DNA of 64,000 bases from Streptomyces odontomachi (GCF_024435355.1 NZ_JAMJWG010000030.1:1-64000), one strand, 5' to 3'. Shown: positions 39,397 to 48,318, numbered from the stretch's first letter. Numbers and translations: made by a program. The notes: generated by a model not told the origin, from the letters alone.

Positions 39397-40407
39397 CTAG
39401 CCGGCCCGGTGGACCACCGCGTCGCACAGTTCCAGCAGCGCTCGCTTCGCCCCCCGGTCGGGCAACGGGGAGAGGGTCGCGCGAGCCTCCTCCGCATACC
39501 GCACGGTGTCCCGGCGAGCCTGCTCCAGCGCCGGGTGGGCCCGCATCCGGGTCAGCGCCTCCGCGTGCCGCGCGTCGTCGCTGAGGTCGGAGTCGAGCAG
39601 TTCGGCCAGCTCGATGTCCTCGGCGAGGCCGAGCCGGTGCACTCGTTCGCGCAGCCGTAGCACCGGCAGCGTGGGGATGCCTTCCCGCAGGTCGGTGCCG
39701 GGCGTCTTGCCGGACTCGCGCTTGTCGGAGGCGATGTCCAGGACGTCGTCGGCGAGCTGGAACGCGACGCCGAGCCGTTCGCCGTACTGGGTCAGCACGT
39801 CCACCACGGTCTCGTCGGCGCCGGACATCATCGCGCCGAAGCGGCCGGAGACGGCGATCAGTGAGCCGGTCTTGCCGCTGATCACGTCCAGATAGTGATC
39901 GACGGGGTCACGCCCGTCGCGCGGACCCGCGGTCTCCAGGATCTGGCCGGTGACCAGTCGCTCGAACGCCTCGGCCTGGATGCGGACGGCTTCGGGACCG
40001 AGGTCGGCCAGTATGTGCGAGGCACGGGAGAAGAGGAAGTCGCCGGTCAGGACGGCGACGGAGTTGCCCCAACGGTTGTTGGCGCTGTCCACGCCGCGGC
40101 GCACCTCGGCCTCGTCCATCACGTCGTCGTGGTACAGCGTCGCCAGATGGGTCAGCTCGACCACGACGGCCGACGGCACCACGCCGGGCGCGTACGGGTC
40201 GCCGAACTGCGCGGCCAGCATCACCAGCAGCGGTCGGAACCTCTTGCCTCCCGCGTGGACGAGGTGTTGGGCGGCCTTGGTGATGAAGGGCACCTCGCTC
40301 TTGGTAGCGTCGAGCAGACCCTCCTCGACAGCGGCCAACCCGGCCTGGACATCGGCTTCGAGAGCCTGGTCCCGCACGCTCAGCCCAAAGGGCCCGACTG
40401 CGGTCAC
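39397..40407 (-). CDS. Long-chain trans-polyprenyl diphosphate synthase
   Basis: 336 residues. First Asp-rich motif DDVMD (94-98) and second DDVLD (220-224), with GGKRFRP and GDFLFSRA between; small residues before the first motif fit a long-chain (C35-C45) enzyme. In Streptomyces this makes the menaquinone side chain (commonly nonaprenyl), so it supplies the quinone reduced by both complex I forms in this window. GTG 40407 has AGGAGA six bases upstream. Exact chain length cannot be read from the sequence. Confidence 0.9.
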   Translation of the reverse strand: MTAVGPFGLSVRDQALEADVQAGLAAVEEGLLDATKSEVPFITKAAQHLVHAGGKRFRPLLVMLAAQFGDPYAPGVVPSAVVVELTHLATLYHDDVMDEAEVRRGVDSANNRWGNSVAVLTGDFLFSRASHILADLGPEAVRIQAEAFERLVTGQILETAGPRDGRDPVDHYLDVISGKTGSLIAVSGRFGAMMSGADETVVDVLTQYGERLGVAFQLADDVLDIASDKRESGKTPGTDLREGIPTLPVLRLRERVHRLGLAEDIELAELLDSDLSDDARHAEALTRMRAHPALEQARRDTVRYAEEARATLSPLPDRGAKRALLELCDAVVHRAG

Positions 40408-41014
40408 GAGGGTTCTCCTGTCTGCTGACGATCACAAGGTCGGTGACACGGTTTGTCGATGTGTCGCTGCACCCACTCAAGTCAGCGTATCCGGTCGACT
40501 TTCGATCAGAGTGAGCGCCTGCCCGACCGGTGCAGACGGCAATGGATCGCTACGGCCATACTCCTGATCAGGTCATCGGCTGGTTGGCTGGTTGGCTCAT
40601 TCACGGCCGCTTCGGCCGGCCCACGGCCTCATCTCATCCACGGCCTCGCCCTGGTTTACGGCACACGTATTCATTGTCGCCCCTCCCGCTACGAACTTCA
40701 TACGGTCGCCGGACCGGATCCGCTGAGCGGATGACGGTGTCACCGGTGCGCAGGTACCCACCCTTCGGCGCTCCCAGCCCCCTCCTGCCGGCCAGACACG
40801 TCCGAAGCCCGCCACCCCGGCGTCTGCACCGCCCCGGCACCTGCGCCGCCGCCGGCACCTGCACGCCGCTCCGGTCGGACATCCGCCCTGGTCGGGTGGC
40901 TTTGCGCCCTGGTCGGCGGTCAGCTGCACAGCCGTCGGTCAGCTCCACAGCCGGTCAGCCGTACAGCCGGCCCGGCCCGCCAGCAGCGCAGCCGCCGATC
41001 GCCCACACAGCCGG
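40408..41014. other. 607-bp intergenic between polyprenyl synthase and HAD gene
   Basis: No gene supported on either strand; frames crossing it are repetitive and lack ribosome sites. It holds the promoter of the polyprenyl synthase at its left end. Towards the right, CAGCCG-containing repeats build up, including a 21-base sequence at 40946-40966 that recurs at 41006-41026, the second copy covering the HAD stop codon. Confidence 0.5.
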
Positions 41015-41026
41015 TCAGCCGTACAG
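40946..41026. repeat. 21-bp direct repeat, 60 bp apart, across HAD gene end
   Basis: The sequence beginning CACAGCCGGTCAGCCGTACA occurs at 40946-40966 and exactly at 41006-41026. The second copy includes the stop codon and last codons of the HAD phosphatase gene, so the gene's 3' end has been duplicated into the spacer. Confidence 0.8.
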
Positions 41027-41821
41027 TCGCTCCAAGACCACCGCGATACCGTCCTCGTCGTTCGAGAGGGTGATCTCATCGGCGACGGCCTTCAGCTGGG
41101 GATGGGCGTTGGCCATGGCGACCCCGTGGGCCGCCCAGCCGAACATGGGGATGTCGTTCGGCATGTCACCGAAGGCGATGGTGCCCTCCGGGCCGATCCC
41201 CAACCGCTCGGCGGCCACCGCCAGCCCTGTCGCCTTGGTGACCCCGAACGGCTGGAGCTCCACCGTGTCCGCGCCCGCCATGGTGACCGTGACCAGGTCA
41301 CCGACCACGCCACGAGCCGCCTCGACCAGTTCGTCGTCGTCGAGCGTGGCATGTCTGACCAGCACCTTGTTGATGGGCGCTGCCCACAGCCCGGCGCGTT
41401 CCGCCACCCGGGTGGCCGGTAACCGGGGGTGCGGCATGCGGTAGCCGTGCTCGGCGAGGGTGAGACCGTCGGCCGTGCACTGGTTCACCGCCAGGAAGAC
41501 CGGACCGACCTCGGCCTCGATCTTGCCGACCGCCGTCTCGGCGAGATCCCGGTCCAGGGTCAGCGAGGAGATCATGGTCTCGGTCACGGTGTCGTAGACC
41601 TGCGCGCCCTGGCCGCAGACGGCCAGCCCTCGGTACCCGAGATCGTCCAGGAGTGACCGCACCTCCGGCACCGGTCGCCCGGTGGCCACGACATGCCGCG
41701 CTCCGTTCCCGGCGGCGCGGGCCAACGCGGCCCGGGAGCGTTCCGAAACAGTGTCCCCGGGGCGGAGCAACGTGCCGTCCAGGTCGGTCGCGATCAGCGC
41801 ATACGGCGCCAGGGTGAGCAT
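41015..41821 (-). CDS. Cof-type HAD-IIB phosphatase
   Basis: 268 residues. Motif I DLDGTLLRPGD with the nucleophilic aspartate, motif II in VVATGRP, and the C-terminal metal motif GDMPNDIPMF with an upstream lysine (GVTKATGL), all standard for Cof-type hydrolases acting on sugar phosphates, nucleotides or cofactors. ATG 41821 is chosen at the conserved start; no good ribosome site precedes it, so a leaderless or weakly translated message is possible. Divergent from the fumarylacetoacetase gene. Confidence 0.88.
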   Translation of the reverse strand: MLTLAPYALIATDLDGTLLRPGDTVSERSRAALARAAGNGARHVVATGRPVPEVRSLLDDLGYRGLAVCGQGAQVYDTVTETMISSLTLDRDLAETAVGKIEAEVGPVFLAVNQCTADGLTLAEHGYRMPHPRLPATRVAERAGLWAAPINKVLVRHATLDDDELVEAARGVVGDLVTVTMAGADTVELQPFGVTKATGLAVAAERLGIGPEGTIAFGDMPNDIPMFGWAAHGVAMANAHPQLKAVADEITLSNDEDGIAVVLERLYG

Positions 41822-42150
41822 GATCCAAGGATACGGAGGGAAGATCAACGCCCGTACCGGAGGACGGACTTAGCCTGCTGGCTGAGCTGGGCGTCCTCCT
41901 CTCGACGCGCAGAACATCCCCCGCCTCGGCGGGCTGGGCGCCACCGGATACCCCGGAGCCCGGAGCCGTGGCCGGACAACCGGCGACAGTCCTGCGGCCG
42001 TCCGCTCTGCGGCCCCACGGCCGTCCGCCCTGCCGCCCCACGGCCGTGCGGCCGCGCGGCCGTACGGGGAACCGCCCCGTAGGACGGGAAGCAGCGGGCA
42101 CCGTTCCCCGTAACGTGTGGCTCACCGACACGGAAAGTGAGGCAGCACCG
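41822..42150. promoter_or_regulatory. 329-bp divergent region, HAD gene / fumarylacetoacetase
   Basis: No gene. It holds the promoters of two divergent genes. Around 41995-42065 it is made of imperfect CGGCCGTCCGC / CCCCACGGCCGT repeats with many GGCC palindromes. GAGG at 42137-42140 is the ribosome site of the rightward gene. Confidence 0.45.
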
Positions 42151-43872
42151 ATGCCCGAGCAGACCGAGCAGACCCCGCTCGACCTTCCCGGCGGCGCCCC
42201 CTTCGACCGGTCCGAGGACAATCCCTCCGACCCGTCCGAGGAAGATCCTTCCGGCCTGTCCCCTGACAGCTCTTCCGGCCTGTCCCCTGACGGCTCCTCC
42301 AGCCTGTCCCCTGACAGCTCCTCCGGCCTCTCCCCCTACGACCGCTCCGACCCTTCCGACCTCTCCCACGACGACCCTTCCGGACTGTCCCACGACGGCC
42401 CTTCCCGGTTGCCCCACGACGGCCCTTCCGGGTTGCCCCAGAGCGGCTCATCGGGGCCCCCGCAAGACGACCGATCCGCTCCTTCCCCTGCCACCTCTGC
42501 CACTTCTGCCATCTCTGCCGCCCCTGCCGCCTCTGGCGCCCCTGCCGCCCCTGCCGCCCCTGGCGCCCCTGGCGCCCCTGGCGCCTCTGGCGCCTCTGGC
42601 GCCCGTCCTACCGCCTTCGGCGCCGCCGTCCGGGAAGATCCGTTCAGTCTTTCCGAAGACAACCCCTTCGGCCCGCACAACCTCCCGTACGGCGTCTTCA
42701 CCCCGGCCGGTTCGGACGACCGCAGGGTCGGCGTCCGACTGGGCGAGCATGTGCTCGACGCGGGGGCAGCGGCCGCCGCGCTGGGCTCCCCGTACGTCGC
42801 GCTGCTCGCGCGGCCCTCGCTCGGCCCGCTGCTGGCGGCGGGGCCCACGGTCTGGCGGGACGTGCGGCGTGCGCTGACCGCCTGGGTGACGGTGCCGGCA
42901 CACCAGGACACCCTGGCACCGTTGCTGTTCCCGCTCTCCTCGGTGCGGCTGCACCTGCCGTTCGAGGTCGCCGACTACGTGGACTTCTACGCGTCCGAGC
43001 AGCACGCCAGTAACCTCGGCAGCATCTTCCGGCCCGACGCCGCGGACCCGCTCACCCCGAACTGGAAGCACCTGCCGATCGGTTACCACGGTCGGGCCGG
43101 CACCGTGGTGGTCTCCGGCACGGACGTGGTGCGGCCGTGTGGCCAGCGCAGGGCCGCCGAGGCCGGGGCGCCGCCGGTCTTCGGTCCGTCGGTGCGGCTG
43201 GACATCGAGACGGAGGTCGGCTTCGTGGTCGGCGTGCCGTCCACGCTCGGCGTACCGGTGCCACTGGGCGACTTCCGTCAGCACGTCTTCGGGCTCTGCC
43301 TGCTGAACGACTGGTCGGCCCGGGACATCCAGGCCTGGGAGTACGTCCCGCTCGGCCCGTTCCTGGGCAAGTCGTTCACCACCTCGCTGTCCGCGTGGAT
43401 CACCCCGCTGGAAGCGCTGGACGCGGCCCGTGTCGCCCCTCCGGAGCGCACCCACCCGCTACAGCCCTACCTCGACGACACCGGGGAGTCGGCTGCGGAC
43501 GAACCGGGTGGCTACGACCTTCGGCTGTCGGTCGCGGTCAACGGCCATGTCGTCTCCGAGCCGCCGTTCTCCGGCATGTACTGGACGGCCGCCCAGCAAC
43601 TCGCCCATATGACGGTGAACGGCGCCGCCCTGCGCACCGGCGACCTGTACGCCTCCGGCACGGTCAGCGGGTCGGCGCCCGGCCAGTACGGCTCGCTGAT
43701 CGAGCTCACCTGGAACGGCCGCGACCCGCTCGACCTGCCCGAGGGCAAGCGGACGTTCCTGGAGGACGGCGACGAGATCACCCTGACGGGCTGGGCCCCG
43801 GGCCCCAACGGCACCCGGGTCGGCCTCGGCGAGGTACGGGGGCGGATTCTCCCGGCAGGGACCACCCGCTAG
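42151..43872 (+). CDS. fahA: Fumarylacetoacetase with repetitive N-terminal extension
   Basis: 573 residues, about 165 more than usual. The enzyme part begins near residue 170 (DNPFGPHNLPYGVF) and contains DYVDFYASEQHASNLG with metal ligand D276/D278 and catalytic H285, then ETEVGFVVG and GKSFTTSLSAW. It hydrolyses fumarylacetoacetate to fumarate and acetoacetate, the last step of tyrosine degradation. Residues 1-165 are a low-complexity Ser/Pro/Asp/Gly-rich stretch (SGLSPDSS-type) followed by Ala/Pro/Gly triplets, encoded by 24-base and 9-base tandem repeats. ATG 42151 has GAGG eight bases upstream. Other tyrosine-pathway genes are not adjacent. Confidence 0.9.
   Translation: MPEQTEQTPLDLPGGAPFDRSEDNPSDPSEEDPSGLSPDSSSGLSPDGSSSLSPDSSSGLSPYDRSDPSDLSHDDPSGLSHDGPSRLPHDGPSGLPQSGSSGPPQDDRSAPSPATSATSAISAAPAASGAPAAPAAPGAPGAPGASGASGARPTAFGAAVREDPFSLSEDNPFGPHNLPYGVFTPAGSDDRRVGVRLGEHVLDAGAAAAALGSPYVALLARPSLGPLLAAGPTVWRDVRRALTAWVTVPAHQDTLAPLLFPLSSVRLHLPFEVADYVDFYASEQHASNLGSIFRPDAADPLTPNWKHLPIGYHGRAGTVVVSGTDVVRPCGQRRAAEAGAPPVFGPSVRLDIETEVGFVVGVPSTLGVPVPLGDFRQHVFGLCLLNDWSARDIQAWEYVPLGPFLGKSFTTSLSAWITPLEALDAARVAPPERTHPLQPYLDDTGESAADEPGGYDLRLSVAVNGHVVSEPPFSGMYWTAAQQLAHMTVNGAALRTGDLYASGTVSGSAPGQYGSLIELTWNGRDPLDLPEGKRTFLEDGDEITLTGWAPGPNGTRVGLGEVRGRILPAGTTR
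42250..42438. repeat. 24-bp tandem repeats (two families) inside fahA
   Basis: Family 1: unit beginning TCCGGCCTGTCCCCTGACAG at 42250, 42274, 42298 and a diverged copy at 42322. Family 2: unit beginning CACGACGGCCCTTCC at 42367, 42391 and 42415. Both encode eight-residue repeats and keep the frame. Confidence 0.85.
42531..42602. repeat. 9-bp tandem repeat (about 8 copies) inside fahA
   Basis: Units of GCCCCTGCC, GCCCCTGGC and GCCTCTGGC follow one another and encode Ala-Pro-Ala, Ala-Pro-Gly and Ala-Ser-Gly triplets just before the enzyme domain. Confidence 0.8.
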
Positions 43873-43991
43873 GGGCACGCCGCGGGGCGGCCGGCCCGCC
43901 CCGCGGCACCCTCCGGCACCACACGACGCCCCCCGCAGCCCCCCGCGAGAGGTACCGCACCGGGAGCCCCTCAGGTCCAGGAGCGCATCCC

Positions 43992-44058
43992 CGCCAGTCC
44001 CTTTCAATCCTCGCTATTCCCGCCAGTCCCTTTCAATCCTCGCTATTCCCGCCAGTCC
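43992..44058. repeat. 29-bp tandem repeat, 2.3 copies
   Basis: The unit beginning CGCCAGTCCCTTTCAATCCT occupies 43992-44020 and, identically, 44021-44049, with a partial third copy. Degenerate (A)TCCCC(A)TCAATCCCC units follow to about 44130, into the 3' end of recQ. It lies between the convergent fahA and recQ genes. Confidence 0.8.
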
Positions 44059-44108
44059 TCATCACCCACGCCAATCCTCACCATCCCCATCAATCCCCGG
44101 CATCCCTA

Positions 44109-46328
44109 TCAGTCCCCGGCATCCCCGTCGGACAGCCCATCGAGAACCTGGTCCGCACCCGCACCCGCATCCGCATCCGCACCCGGCACGCCCCCGGAGT
44201 CCGCGGCAGCATCGCTGCCGGACTCCGCAGCGATCACCGCAAGTACCCCCTCCCCATATGTGTTCAGCTTCTTCTCCCCGACGCCGCTGATGCCGCTCAG
44301 CTCCGCAACCGACCGCGGCCGCAGCGCCGCGAACTCCCGCAACGTCGCGTCATGGAAGATCACATACGCCGGAACGCCCTGCTCGCGCGCCTGCTCGGCG
44401 CGCCATGCGCGCAGCGCCTCGAAGAGCGGCATGGCGTCTTCCGGCAGATCGACGACGGTCTTGCCCCGCCTGCCGCCGCGCTCGGTGCCCTGCGCGCCGC
44501 CACCCGCGCGCTCCGGCTTCCCGGCGCGTGCCACCGAGGCCCGCTTCGGCTCCTTGCGCAGTGGCACCTTCCGCTCACCGCGCAGTGCCGCCGCGCTGGT
44601 GTCCGTCAGCACCAGCGTGCCGTACTCGCCCTCGACGGAGAGCAGGCTCTGGGCCAGCAGCTGCCGGAGGACGCCGCGCCACTCGGCCTCGCCGAGCTCC
44701 TCGCCGATGCCGAACACGGAGAGCTGGTCATGGTCGAACTGGATGACCTTGGCCGTCCGCCGGCCGAGCAGGATGTCGATGATCTGGCCGGCGCCGAACT
44801 TCTGCCGGCGCTCACGCTGCAACCGCACCACCGTGGACAGCACCTTCTGGGCCGCAACGGTGCCGTCCCACGTCTCGGGTGGGGTGAGGCAGCTGTCGCA
44901 GTTCCCACAGGCCTGCTGCTGCGGCTCCTGGCCGAAGTAGGTGAGCAGTTGGGCGCGGCGGCACTGGACCGTCTCGCACAGCGCGAGCATCGCGTCGAGG
45001 TGGGATCCGGCGCGCCTTCTGAACGTCTCGTCGCCCTCGCCGGACTGGATGAGCTTGCGCTGCTGTACGACGTCCTGGAGACCGTAGGCCATCCAGGCGG
45101 TGGACGGCAGGCCGTCACGGCCGGCACGGCCCGTCTCCTGGTAGTAGCCCTCCACGGACTTGGGCAGGTCCAGATGGGCGACGAAGCGGACGTCCGGCTT
45201 GTCGATGCCCATGCCGAAGGCGATCGTCGCGACCACCACCAGGCCGTCCTCGCGCAGGAAACGCGACTGGTGGGCGGCGCGCGTCCCGGCGTCGAGGCCC
45301 GCGTGGTAGGGCACGGCCTCGATGCCGTGGTCCGACAGGTAGGCGGCGGTCTTCTCGACGCTGCTGCGCGACAGGCAGTACACGATGCCCGCGTCGCCCT
45401 CGTGCTCGGTGCGCAGGAAGGTCAGGAGCTGCTTCTTCGGGTCGGCCTTCGGGACGATGCGGTACTGGATGTTGGGCCGGTCGAAGCTGGCGACGAAGTG
45501 CCGTGCGTCCGGCATGCCGAGCCGCTGGGTGATCTCCTGGTGGGTGGCCTGGGTCGCGGTGGCCGTGAGCGCGATCCTCGGCACGTCCGGCCAGCGCTCG
45601 CCGAGCAGCGACAGGGACAGGTAGTCCGGCCGGAAGTCATGCCCCCACTGGGAGACGCAGTGCGCTTCGTCGATCGCGAAGACGGAGATCTTGGCGCGGC
45701 CCAGCAGGTCGAGCGAGCTGTCCAGGCGGAGCCGCTCCGGGGCGAGGTAGAGCAGGTCGAGCTCGCCGGCGAGGAACTCGGCCTCGACCAGCCGCCGCTC
45801 GTCCATGTCCTGGGTGGAATTGATGAACCCGGCGCGCACGCCGAGCGCCCGCAGGGCGTCGACCTGGTCCTGCATGAGGGCGATCAGGGGGGAGACCACC
45901 ACACCGGTGCCGGGCCGGACGAGGGCCGGGATCTGGTAGCAGAGCGATTTTCCGCCGCCGGTGGGCATCAGGACGACGGCGTCACCACCGGCGATCACAT
46001 GCTCGATGACGGCTTCCTGCTCGCCGCGGAAGGACTCGTAGCCGAACACACGGTGGAGGGCGTGCAGGGCATCGGTCTCCCCGCTGGGCGCGGCGCCCGG
46101 GACCCACCGGGGGCCCTTCGGCTCCGCCGCCCACGGGTCCTCCTCCGCCTCGGACGCCCACGGGTCCTCCCCCGGCTCCGCCGCCCACGGGTCGCCCTCC
46201 GGCTCCCACTGGTCATCCGGCGGCTCCGGCACCACTCCCGCCGCTTCCGCTGCTTCCGCCTTGCCACATGGCCCCGGCAGATCTGCCGGCGTCTCTGTCA
46301 TCTCGGTGGTCCCGCCCGTCCCGCTCAT
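44109..46328 (-). CDS. recQ: RecQ-family ATP-dependent DNA helicase
   Basis: 739 residues. Helicase core with MPTGGGKSLCYQIPAL (motif I), DEAHCVSQWGHDFRPDY (DExH box plus aromatic loop), ALTATAT, and QETGRAGRDG (motif VI); then the zinc-binding region (CETVQCRRAQLL ... CGNCDSC), a winged helix, and an HRDC domain (about 620-690). It unwinds DNA in recombination and replication repair. The N-terminal 75 residues are acidic and hold three DPWA(A/S)E-type repeats; the C-terminal tail is Gly/Ala/Asp-rich. ATG 46328 has GGGGG seven bases upstream; the frame is open 51 codons further with no similarity. Confidence 0.92.
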   Translation of the reverse strand: MSGTGGTTEMTETPADLPGPCGKAEAAEAAGVVPEPPDDQWEPEGDPWAAEPGEDPWASEAEEDPWAAEPKGPRWVPGAAPSGETDALHALHRVFGYESFRGEQEAVIEHVIAGGDAVVLMPTGGGKSLCYQIPALVRPGTGVVVSPLIALMQDQVDALRALGVRAGFINSTQDMDERRLVEAEFLAGELDLLYLAPERLRLDSSLDLLGRAKISVFAIDEAHCVSQWGHDFRPDYLSLSLLGERWPDVPRIALTATATQATHQEITQRLGMPDARHFVASFDRPNIQYRIVPKADPKKQLLTFLRTEHEGDAGIVYCLSRSSVEKTAAYLSDHGIEAVPYHAGLDAGTRAAHQSRFLREDGLVVVATIAFGMGIDKPDVRFVAHLDLPKSVEGYYQETGRAGRDGLPSTAWMAYGLQDVVQQRKLIQSGEGDETFRRRAGSHLDAMLALCETVQCRRAQLLTYFGQEPQQQACGNCDSCLTPPETWDGTVAAQKVLSTVVRLQRERRQKFGAGQIIDILLGRRTAKVIQFDHDQLSVFGIGEELGEAEWRGVLRQLLAQSLLSVEGEYGTLVLTDTSAAALRGERKVPLRKEPKRASVARAGKPERAGGGAQGTERGGRRGKTVVDLPEDAMPLFEALRAWRAEQAREQGVPAYVIFHDATLREFAALRPRSVAELSGISGVGEKKLNTYGEGVLAVIAAESGSDAAADSGGVPGADADAGAGADQVLDGLSDGDAGD

Positions 46329-46668
46329 CGCCCTGCCCCCGTACGTCGTGTGTCGAGCACGACAGCCACGATAGGGGGCCCCGCCGACAGGGCCCCGAGT
46401 TATCCACAGGGACGGCGCGCTTACGCGCCACGGCACCCCCGGTGCCGCAAGAGGGGCGCGGGGAACTGCGCGAGCGACCACCTACCGGCCGGTGGTCCGG
46501 CCGCTGCCGCAAAAAGGGGCGCGAGGAACTGCGCAAGCGACCATCCACCGGCCGGTGGCCCGGCCACGACGGAAACAGCCCCTTGGGGCGGTGACGACCT
46601 GACGGTCTCGTCGCGGCTGGTCGCGCAGTTCCCCGCGCCCCTTACCGGGCCACGGCGCAGCAGTGGCC
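46329..46668. other. 340-bp intergenic: recQ promoter and nuo operon end
   Basis: No gene. The recQ side has TTATCCACAG (about 46399-46408) and a GGCGCG/CGCGCC hairpin. The nuoN side is filled with three copies of a GGGGCGCGGGGAACTGCGCGA-type element, two in one direction and one in the other. Confidence 0.6.
46453..46642. repeat. GGGGCGCGGGGAACTGCGCGA element, two direct and one inverted copy
   Basis: Direct copies lie at 46453-46480 and 46516-46543 (63-base period, each followed by a CCGGCCGGTGG block), and an inverted copy at 46618-46642. This kind of sequence is scattered between genes in many Streptomyces chromosomes. The opposed copies can fold into a long hairpin just past the nuo operon and may act as its terminator. 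Confidence 0.75.
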
Positions 46669-48318
46669 TTACCGCACGAACACCCCCGCCTGGCCCGCCA
46701 GGTCCAGGAAGTACTGCGGTGCCACGCCCAGGACCAGGGTGACGATGACGCCGAACGCGATCGCCGTCGTGGTCAGGGGCGAGGGAACCGCGACCGTGGG
46801 GCCTTCCGGCTTCGGCTCGCTGAAGAACATCAGCACGATCACCCGGATGTAGAAGAACGCGGCGATCGCCGAGGAGATCACACCGACGATGACCAGCGGG
46901 GTGGCCCCGCCCTGCGCCGCCGCCTTGAACACCGCGAACTTGCCCGCGAACCCGGACGTCAGCGGAATGCCGGCGAAGGCCAGCAGGAACACCGCGAAGA
47001 CCGCCGACACCAGGGGCGAACGCCGTCCGAGACCGGCCCACTTGGACAGGTGGGTGGCCTCGCCGCCCGCGTCGCGCACCAGCGTGACGACGGCGAACGC
47101 GCCGAGCGTCACGAACGAGTACGCGGCCAGGTAGAACAGCACGGACGAGACACCGTCGGGGGTCATCGCGATGACACCGGCGAGGATGAAGCCGGCGTGC
47201 GCGATGGACGAGTACGCCAGCAGCCGCTTGATGTCGGTCTGGGTGATCGCGACGATCGCACCGCCCAGCATCGTGATGATCGCGACCGCCCACATGACCG
47301 GCCGCCAGTCCCACCGCATGCCCGGCAGCACCACGTACAGCAGCCGCAGCAGCGCACCGAAGGCCGCGACCTTGGTGGCCGCCGCCATGAAGCCGGTGAC
47401 GGGCGTGGGCGCACCCTGGTAGACGTCCGGGGTCCACATGTGGAACGGCACGGCGCCGACCTTGAACAGCAGCCCCATGACGACCATGGCACCGCCGATC
47501 AGCAGCAGCGCGTCGTTGCCCATGGTGTTGGCGAGCGCCGGGTCGACGTTGGTCACGGTGCCGTCGACGACCTGCGCGATGGTGGCGTACGACACCGAGC
47601 CCGCGTAGCCGTACAGCAGCGCGATGCCGAACAGCGTGAACGCGGAAGCGAAGGCGCCGAGCAGGAAGTACTTGACCGCGGCCTCCTGCGACATGATCCG
47701 CTTGCGGCGGGCCACGGCGCACAGCAGGTAGAGCGGGAGCGAGAAGACCTCAAGGGCGACGAACAACGTCAGCAGGTCGTTCGCCGAGGGGAAGACCAGC
47801 ATGCCGCCGATCGCGAAGAGCACCAGCGGGAAGACCTCGGTGGTGGTGAAGCCGGCCTTGACGGCGGCCTTCTCCCCGTCGCTGCCCGGCACGGACGCGG
47901 CCTGTGCGGCGAACGAGTCGACGCGGTTGCCATGTGCCGACGGGTCCAGGCGCCGCTCCGCGAAGGTGAAGACGGCGACCAGGCCGGCCAGCAGGATGAC
48001 GCCCTGGAGGAACAGCGCGGGTCCGTCGACCGCGATGGCGCCCATGGCCGCGATCCGGCCCTTGTTGGTCGCGTAGCCGCCGGCCGCGAGGCCGATGACC
48101 GCCGCGAACGCGGCCGCGAGCGCGACCACGGAGACGAACACCTGCGCGTAGTACCGCGACCTGCGAGGCACGAACGCCTCGACCAGGACGCCGACGACCG
48201 CAGCGCAGATGACGATCAGGGTGGGCGACAGCTGCCCGTATTCGATCTTCGGCGCGTCGATCTTGGTGATCGGGTCGGCCGCGGTTGTCCACAGGCTGTG
48301 GACGGCTGTTGGGCTCAC
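46669..48318 (-). CDS. nuoN: NADH-quinone oxidoreductase subunit N
   Basis: 549 residues; antiporter-like proton-translocating subunit with LLTLFVALEVFSLPLYLL and LLFKVGAVPFHMWTPDVYQGAPTPVTGFM. Last gene of the fourteen-gene leftward operon. GTG 48318 overlaps the nuoM stop (GTGA). Shares the general pattern but little detailed similarity with the N subunit of the second operon, which fits an old duplication or separate origin. Confidence 0.95.
   Translation of the reverse strand: MSPTAVHSLWTTAADPITKIDAPKIEYGQLSPTLIVICAAVVGVLVEAFVPRRSRYYAQVFVSVVALAAAFAAVIGLAAGGYATNKGRIAAMGAIAVDGPALFLQGVILLAGLVAVFTFAERRLDPSAHGNRVDSFAAQAASVPGSDGEKAAVKAGFTTTEVFPLVLFAIGGMLVFPSANDLLTLFVALEVFSLPLYLLCAVARRKRIMSQEAAVKYFLLGAFASAFTLFGIALLYGYAGSVSYATIAQVVDGTVTNVDPALANTMGNDALLLIGGAMVVMGLLFKVGAVPFHMWTPDVYQGAPTPVTGFMAAATKVAAFGALLRLLYVVLPGMRWDWRPVMWAVAIITMLGGAIVAITQTDIKRLLAYSSIAHAGFILAGVIAMTPDGVSSVLFYLAAYSFVTLGAFAVVTLVRDAGGEATHLSKWAGLGRRSPLVSAVFAVFLLAFAGIPLTSGFAGKFAVFKAAAQGGATPLVIVGVISSAIAAFFYIRVIVLMFFSEPKPEGPTVAVPSPLTTTAIAFGVIVTLVLGVAPQYFLDLAGQAGVFVR

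Noticed and set aside
38835..39584. Pro/Asn/Gln-rich 249-codon frame between the RseB-like and polyprenyl synthase genes
   Set aside because: It reflects the tandem repeat and overlaps the conserved 3' end of the polyprenyl synthase gene on the other strand.
43992..44058. CRISPR-like ATTGAAAG repeat
   Set aside because: Copies are directly adjacent with no spacers, only 2.3 copies, and no cas genes nearby.
43137..46742. 1201-codon rightward frame across fahA and recQ
   Set aside because: It is the third-position shadow typical of high-GC DNA; both strands' real genes have motifs and correct starts.
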